Shown here: piece by piece, positions 41,863 through 46,147 of the stretch
How the letters are laid out: each line of letters starts with the position of its first letter
Numbering within the stretch: the stretch's first letter is position 1
Source of the DNA: Candidatus Cryptobacteroides faecihippi
GTDB lineage: Bacteria; Bacteroidota; Bacteroidia; Bacteroidales; UBA932
Direction of reading: 5' to 3'
Length of the DNA: 46,147 bases
Assembly (NCBI GenBank): GCA_018066065.1
Contig: JAGHSC010000173.1
Location: 1-46,147 of the forward strand
The notes under the pieces: generated by a model
What the model saw: only the letters and a program-made list of their open reading frames with translations
What the model was told of the DNA's origin: nothing
Database searches by the model: none
Translations under genes and position numbers: made by a program

Positions 41863-44421
41863 TTATCTTGCCTTTGCGTAGAGGTCGTGGGAACCATGGC
41901 CAAGTTCCATCCCTTCGATGGTAGCCGTGATGCCTGACGGGATGTCGACACGCAGGTTCACCTCATCACCCTTGCGCTCCCATGACACGCAGATGGTGCC
42001 GTATGGGGTCTCCTGGGACACTCTGACCCAGTCGAGTCCTTCAGGGTACTGCGGTTCGATCCTTACATGCTTGAATCCCGGCTTGTCCTGGATGATTCCT
42101 CCAAGTGCCTGGTAGAACCAGCTTCCGATTCCGTTGAAGCAGTTGTGGAGCTGGCTGCGAGGATTGTCCCAGTCTTCCCATGTGGCGGTTGCGCCATTGT
42201 CCAGCATGTAGAGGTAGCCTGGGTAGGATCTCTTCTTCAGCATTCCGTAGACAAAGTCGGCTTCCTTCTCGAGTGCGGCCCACTCTGCCATGACAGGGAT
42301 TCCGACCAGTCCGAGACCGAGGTGTCCTCCATTCAGTTCCCTGGTACGCTCGAAGAGCTTGGCCTTGACCTGCTCCCTGATTCCCTCTGGTGTCGCACCC
42401 ACGAGCATAGGATAGATCATGTCGAGCTGGGATCCGGTACCGTAAATCCCTTCATCCTCGTGGTAGAATACCTTGTTGATGAGGCTGTCGGTGGCATGCT
42501 TCCTGGCGACGAATTCCTTCTCATCCTCAGCCTTGCCAAGGATTCCCGCGATCTTGATCAGGTCGGCGTAGCTCTGGCTGAGAGCGCAGTTGTTGACCAG
42601 GTCGACAGATTCCTCCAGAGTGACATCGGTTCCTCTTGGGGCAAGCCAGTCTCCCAGGTACCATGCCCTCCTGTCGTCTTCAGGCCATTTCTTGAGAAGT
42701 CCGTCGACGGAGTAGGTGTCGACATAGCCGAGCCATTTCTTCATGGTCTCGTAGCATCTCTCGAGAGGTCTGGTGTCGCCGGATGCCATGTAGACCCTCC
42801 ATGGGGCCTGGACGATGAACGAGCACCAGTATGGGCCGCCTCCGGCACTGATAGGGCTTGGGGCGGTGTGGCGAAGGTGTCCGTCCTCTCCGACGGTGTC
42901 GTTCCATGCCTGGAGCCAGTTCATGTAGAGAGGACTTATGTCGTAGATTGTCTGGAGCGAGAGGCAGGAGGCGTTGCCGTCTCCGCCATAGCCGAGTCTC
43001 TCGATGCTTGCGCAGTCGACCATGTAGCCGCTGAAGACAAGGTTGTCCATCGTGTAGGCCACCATGTCGTGGATCCTGTCAAGGTCAGGGTCGGAGCTGT
43101 GGAAGGAACTTCCCTTTGCGTCGCATGCGCCGAATCTGTGGGCCTTGACATCGCCGAGGGCAGGCCTCTCATGCACACCTTCGAGTATCGCATACCTGAA
43201 CACATGATGGTTGAACTTGCTGCGGAAGATGTCCTTTGCCGGATCACCGCAGCAGACCATCTCGTCGAAGCCCCATCCCTGGTCCTTGCCTCTGTTCTGG
43301 GTCTCGTCGCTGTACAGGATCCTCACCTCGTCGCCTGCGGCCTGTCCCTTGAGGGCAACCTCGATCTGGGCGTTCATGACCTTGCCCATGTCCACGATCC
43401 ACCTGTCCTTGCCGGCCGGCTCGATGCTGACTGCCGGAACGACTTCCTTGAGGATGTTCGCTGCGCACATCTGAGGTGTGGCCTGCGGGATGCTTACCTT
43501 CACGACATCGACCCCGACCGGACCGAGCTTGTCAAGGCTCGCGGCGCAGAGGCATTCAGGAATCCTTCCGGTCTCGACTTTCTCTCCACCGAACTGTCCG
43601 GAGTACCAGATGGAGTTGTTTGAATATCCACTCTCGACGCCCTTCCATGAGCTGTCGGTGTAAGCGACGGTGGACCATTCCCCACCGCTGAGCACGTCCA
43701 GGCAAGCCTTTACGAGCGGCCCGTCATACTCGGCCTTGAAGTGGCCTTTCCTGTTGTACCATCCCTGTCCCATCCAGATGGCGATGTCGTTCTTTCCCTT
43801 CCTGAGGAATGGGGTGACGTCGTAGGTGACGATGAGGGATCTCTTGTCAAGCTGGGACACAGCTGGTGTCAGTACTGTCTCCGAGACTCTGTGACCGTTG
43901 ACATAGGCTTCGTGGTAGCCAAGGGAGTTGACATGCAGGAATGCTGTCTTTCCCGCATCCTTTGTCTTGAAGGTCGAGTAGACGACAGGGGAGTGCATGG
44001 CTTCTCCGCCGCATGCTCCCACATATTCACCGGGCATGACATCCGGGCTGATGATTCCCACACTGAACCTCTGGGGCTCACTCCAGTCTTTTCCGTTGAC
44101 GGAAACCCTCCACCAGCAGAGTTCCCTGGAGGAGAGCTGCTTCCCGGCGTAAGGCACCATGACGCAGTCGTCTGAGCTTACCGATCCGCTGTCCCACAGG
44201 TCGGCCTTCCCGTCCTGCAGCGCCTTGAGGGTGGTGGCTGCCTGGATCCTGTAGGTCTTCTGAATCTCATTGACCTTCCAGCTGAAATGAGGTGTGGTGT
44301 TGTCGATTCCCAAAGGGCTGTGGAGTCCTTCGCATCTGAGGTCTGTCACGTTCCTGCCGGAAGCATGCATGGCGATGCACACTGAAATGGCTGCAACTGC
44401 GGAAAGGATGATTCTTTTCAT
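41863..44421 (-). CDS. GH78 alpha-L-rhamnosidase, secreted
   Basis: An 852-residue protein with a signal peptide (MKRIILSAVAAISVCIAMHA). Domain order follows GH78: an N-terminal Fn3-like region (RCEGLHSPLGIDNTTPHFSW), beta-sandwich domains with YHEAYVNGHRV and GQGWYNRKGHF, then the (alpha/alpha)6 barrel. The general-acid region reads ASIERLGYGGDGNAS with Glu474, a variant of the usual RxExxGWxGDAQ. A C-terminal beta-sandwich follows (YGTICVSWERKGDEVNLRVD). The enzyme removes terminal alpha-L-rhamnose. The frame opens 8 codons earlier (44445), but the ATG at 44421 fits the signal and lies 22 bases past the -7 box. It precedes the LAB_N gene by 17 bases. Confidence 0.93.
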   Translation of the reverse strand: MKRIILSAVAAISVCIAMHASGRNVTDLRCEGLHSPLGIDNTTPHFSWKVNEIQKTYRIQAATTLKALQDGKADLWDSGSVSSDDCVMVPYAGKQLSSRELCWWRVSVNGKDWSEPQRFSVGIISPDVMPGEYVGACGGEAMHSPVVYSTFKTKDAGKTAFLHVNSLGYHEAYVNGHRVSETVLTPAVSQLDKRSLIVTYDVTPFLRKGKNDIAIWMGQGWYNRKGHFKAEYDGPLVKACLDVLSGGEWSTVAYTDSSWKGVESGYSNNSIWYSGQFGGEKVETGRIPECLCAASLDKLGPVGVDVVKVSIPQATPQMCAANILKEVVPAVSIEPAGKDRWIVDMGKVMNAQIEVALKGQAAGDEVRILYSDETQNRGKDQGWGFDEMVCCGDPAKDIFRSKFNHHVFRYAILEGVHERPALGDVKAHRFGACDAKGSSFHSSDPDLDRIHDMVAYTMDNLVFSGYMVDCASIERLGYGGDGNASCLSLQTIYDISPLYMNWLQAWNDTVGEDGHLRHTAPSPISAGGGPYWCSFIVQAPWRVYMASGDTRPLERCYETMKKWLGYVDTYSVDGLLKKWPEDDRRAWYLGDWLAPRGTDVTLEESVDLVNNCALSQSYADLIKIAGILGKAEDEKEFVARKHATDSLINKVFYHEDEGIYGTGSQLDMIYPMLVGATPEGIREQVKAKLFERTRELNGGHLGLGLVGIPVMAEWAALEKEADFVYGMLKKRSYPGYLYMLDNGATATWEDWDNPRSQLHNCFNGIGSWFYQALGGIIQDKPGFKHVRIEPQYPEGLDWVRVSQETPYGTICVSWERKGDEVNLRVDIPSGITATIEGMELGHGSHDLYAKAR

Positions 44422-44443
44422 GTGATGTGTTTTTCTTATTCCC

Positions 44444-44451
44444 AAATATAA
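44444..44451 (-). promoter_or_regulatory. -7 promoter box of the GH78-LAB_N operon
   Basis: The minus strand reads TATATTTG, an exact consensus match, 22 bases upstream of the ATG at 44421. The six bases after it (GGAATA) are nearly the same as those after the GH29 promoter box at 4105-4112. Confidence 0.55.
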
Positions 44452-44472
44452 TGATTTTAATCAATGATTTGA

Positions 44473-44480
44473 TATATTTG
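44473..44480 (+). promoter_or_regulatory. -7 promoter box of the EF-hand protein gene
   Basis: TATATTTG matches the consensus exactly and lies 62 bases before the ATG at 44543. A weak AT-rich -33 region (44453-44462) precedes it. The divergent GH78 box is 21 bases away. Confidence 0.55.
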
Positions 44481-44488
44481 TCCTTTTG

Positions 44489-44506
44489 GGACACGGTTTC
44501 GTGTCC
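44489..44506 (+). promoter_or_regulatory. Hairpin or operator-like inverted repeat in the leader of the EF-hand gene
   Basis: GGACACG (44489-44495), a 4-base spacer and CGTGTCC (44500-44506) form a perfect 7-bp inverted repeat just downstream of the -7 box. It lies at the expected 5' end of the transcript. No T run follows, so it is not a terminator. It could be a repressor site or a 5' stabilising hairpin. Confidence 0.5.
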
Positions 44507-44542
44507 ATGCGAATGAATATCCAAACAATCAGACAGTAGAAT

Positions 44543-46147
44543 ATGAAATCAAACGGTAACTACGACTGGAAATTCTCCACCATCGGTGGGGTGACCAGGG
44601 TCAACATCGCCACCGGACAGGACATCGCCCATCTGGATGAGCTTGACCAGAAACTCTGGACCGTCCTCAGCAGCCCTGTAAGCGGGCTTGAGATGGAACC
44701 TGAGACTCTCTCGATCATCGATTCTGACAAGGACGGCCAGATCCATGTCAATGAAGTCGTCGCTGCAGCGAAGTGGCTCACCTCCGTCCTGAAGGACGCC
44801 GACACCCTCGTCAAGGCAGGTGACGAGCTCGCCTTCAATGCTTTCAATGAGGAATCAGAGGAAGGAAAGACTCTTCTCGATTGCGCAAGGCAGATTGTAG
44901 CCGCCTCAGGTGAGGAAAAGGATTCCATCACCCTTGCGGATGCTTCCGCCTATCTCGACCTCATCTCCAAGAAGCCTTTCAACGGAGACGGCATCATCAC
45001 TCCTGCCGCCACCGAGGATGAGGCCTTGAAGCAGACCATCACCGATGCAATCGCCTGCGCAGGCTCCGTCACGGACAGAAGCGGTGAGGCCGGAATCGAT
45101 GCAGACAAGGTCGAGGCATTCTACACGGCTGTCGCAGACTACTGCGCATGGGTCGAGGCAGGAGATGCCGACAAGGACAATGTCTTCCCTTACGGGGCAG
45201 ACACGGCTTCAGCCCTTGCCGCAGTCAATGCCATCAAGGCAAAGGTCGACGACTACTTCCTCCGCTGCAAGCTTGCCGCATTCAACTCCACCGACGCATC
45301 CCTCGACGTCTCAGCCGACAAGATCACAGAGATCAGCACAAAGAATCTCTCAGCCTGCGTGGATGAGATCGCTGAATATCCACTTGCGAAGGTTTCGGCG
45401 TCCCAGACCCTTTCACTCACCGAAGGCATCAACCCTGCATGGCAGGCTGCCGTTGCATCATTCAAGGCTCTTGTTCTTGATGCCGATGCGGCTGAACTCA
45501 CTGAAGATCAGTGGAATGCTGTACAGGCAAAGTTCGGTGCCTACACGGCGTGGCTTGGAACCAAGAAGGGTGAATGCGTCGAGGCTCTCGGAGCCGACAG
45601 GGCAAAGGCCATCCTTGCTGCCGACCAGAAGGCTGCAATCCTTGACCTGATCGCTCAGGACAAGGCTCTCGAAGGCAGTGTCGCCAGTGTTGAATCGGTC
45701 AGGAAGCTCCTGATACTCAACCGCGATTTCTTTACATTCATCCGCAACTTCGTCACCTTCGACGACTTCTATGCAAGCGTCGATGGAAAGACCAAGGCAA
45801 TCTTCCAGGCTGGAACCCTCTACATCGACCAGCGCAGCACCGATCTCTGCATCAAGGTAGCAGACATGGGCAAGCAGGGCGACATGGCCGCACTCAGTGG
45901 CATGTTCATCCTCTACTGCGCATGCACATCCAAGTCCAAGGGACAGTCGATGAACATTGCCGCCGTCCTCACCGAAGGCCAGATAACCAGCCTCAGGGTC
46001 GGACAGAATGCTGTCTTCTACGACCGCCAGGGCGCCGAGTGGGATGCAGTCGTCACCAAGATCGTCGACAATCCGATCAGCGTCAAGCAGGCATTCATGT
46101 CCCCTTACCGCAGGTTCGCGCGCACGATCTCGGACAGAATCAAGAAG
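44543..46147 (+). CDS. Large EF-hand-containing protein of unknown function (partial, 3' end beyond window)
   Basis: An open frame of 535 codons from ATG 44543 to the last base of the window; the stop lies outside. There is no signal peptide, so it is probably cytoplasmic or enters the membrane later. The N-terminus MKSNGNYDWKFSTIGGVTRV is followed by a canonical 12-residue EF-hand loop, DSDKDGQIHVNE (residues 60-71), with all calcium ligands. Two degenerate loops follow, at about 145-156 (FNGDGIITP) and 208-219 (DADKDNVFPYG). The rest is alpha-helical and rich in Ala, Asp and Glu, ending in the basic RRFARTISDRIKK. I recognise it only as a conserved-hypothetical type. The gene is divergent from GH78. 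Confidence 0.75.
   Translation, partial: MKSNGNYDWKFSTIGGVTRVNIATGQDIAHLDELDQKLWTVLSSPVSGLEMEPETLSIIDSDKDGQIHVNEVVAAAKWLTSVLKDADTLVKAGDELAFNAFNEESEEGKTLLDCARQIVAASGEEKDSITLADASAYLDLISKKPFNGDGIITPAATEDEALKQTITDAIACAGSVTDRSGEAGIDADKVEAFYTAVADYCAWVEAGDADKDNVFPYGADTASALAAVNAIKAKVDDYFLRCKLAAFNSTDASLDVSADKITEISTKNLSACVDEIAEYPLAKVSASQTLSLTEGINPAWQAAVASFKALVLDADAAELTEDQWNAVQAKFGAYTAWLGTKKGECVEALGADRAKAILAADQKAAILDLIAQDKALEGSVASVESVRKLLILNRDFFTFIRNFVTFDDFYASVDGKTKAIFQAGTLYIDQRSTDLCIKVADMGKQGDMAALSGMFILYCACTSKSKGQSMNIAAVLTEGQITSLRVGQNAVFYDRQGAEWDAVVTKIVDNPISVKQAFMSPYRRFARTISDRIKK

Noticed and set aside
42067..43623. 518-codon plus-strand open frame opposite GH78
   Set aside because: It is antisense to a clearly recognisable GH78 enzyme, has no recognisable domain, and reflects GC-rich codon use of the real gene.
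1..46147. Mobile element, prophage, CRISPR array or toxin-antitoxin system
   Set aside because: No transposase, integrase, regularly spaced repeats, phage or small toxin genes could be recognised on either strand.

Overview
The window looks like a chromosomal segment of a gut-type member of the Bacteroidales (Bacteroidota). The evidence is a SusC/SusD pair, many secreted glycosidases, lipoproteins with Bacteroidota-style lipoboxes, FISUMP and DUF4251 families, and promoters of the TAnnTTTG (-7) type. Base composition is GC-rich for this order, which suggests an uncultured Cryptobacteroides- or Rikenellaceae-like lineage; that placement is inference. I see no tRNA, rRNA, CRISPR array, insertion sequence or transcription regulator. 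The largest gene-free gaps are about 155 bp (9805-9961 and 13467-13620), so no stretch over 300 bp lacks a gene.

Left part (1-13466), carbohydrate use. The end of an unidentified upstream gene is followed by an FAD-dependent oxidoreductase lipoprotein, a convergent GH29 alpha-L-fucosidase, and an EamA transporter-MATE efflux pair. A minus-strand operon then carries GH130, a TonB-dependent receptor and an HMA metal-binding protein. A plus-strand operon follows with three GH28-type genes, the middle one reduced to an N-terminal fragment lacking the catalytic region. It closes with a hairpin terminator.

Central part (13621-35819), the most striking section. Two plus-strand gene sets hold almost no carbohydrate enzymes. 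They hold enzymes for unusual peptide bonds and D-amino acids. Set A: Asp/Glu racemase, SusC, SusD, DcuC-type carrier, a double-FISUMP lipoprotein, a beta-lactamase-fold serine hydrolase and isoaspartyl dipeptidase. Set B: DmpA-type P1 peptidase, dicarboxylate/amino-acid symporter, LD-carboxypeptidase, alanine symporter, glycerol kinase, glycerol facilitator and a DUF4251 lipoprotein, ended by a terminator. A convergent paralogue of the serine hydrolase lies between the sets. My reading, which is inference, is a SusCD-linked system for scavenging D-/beta-linked peptides, possibly Gram-positive cell-wall debris (stem peptides, D-isoAsp bridges, D-alanylated glycerol teichoic acid).

Right part (35844-46147). 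Two alpha-L-rhamnosidases (GH106 and GH78) are on the minus strand. The GH78 gene sits with a membrane protein made of two LAB_N-type repeats. Between the rhamnosidases are a ketopantoate-reductase-like gene and a HAD phosphatase lipoprotein broken by a frameshift. The window ends inside a long EF-hand-containing protein of unknown function, preceded by a promoter box and a perfect hairpin.
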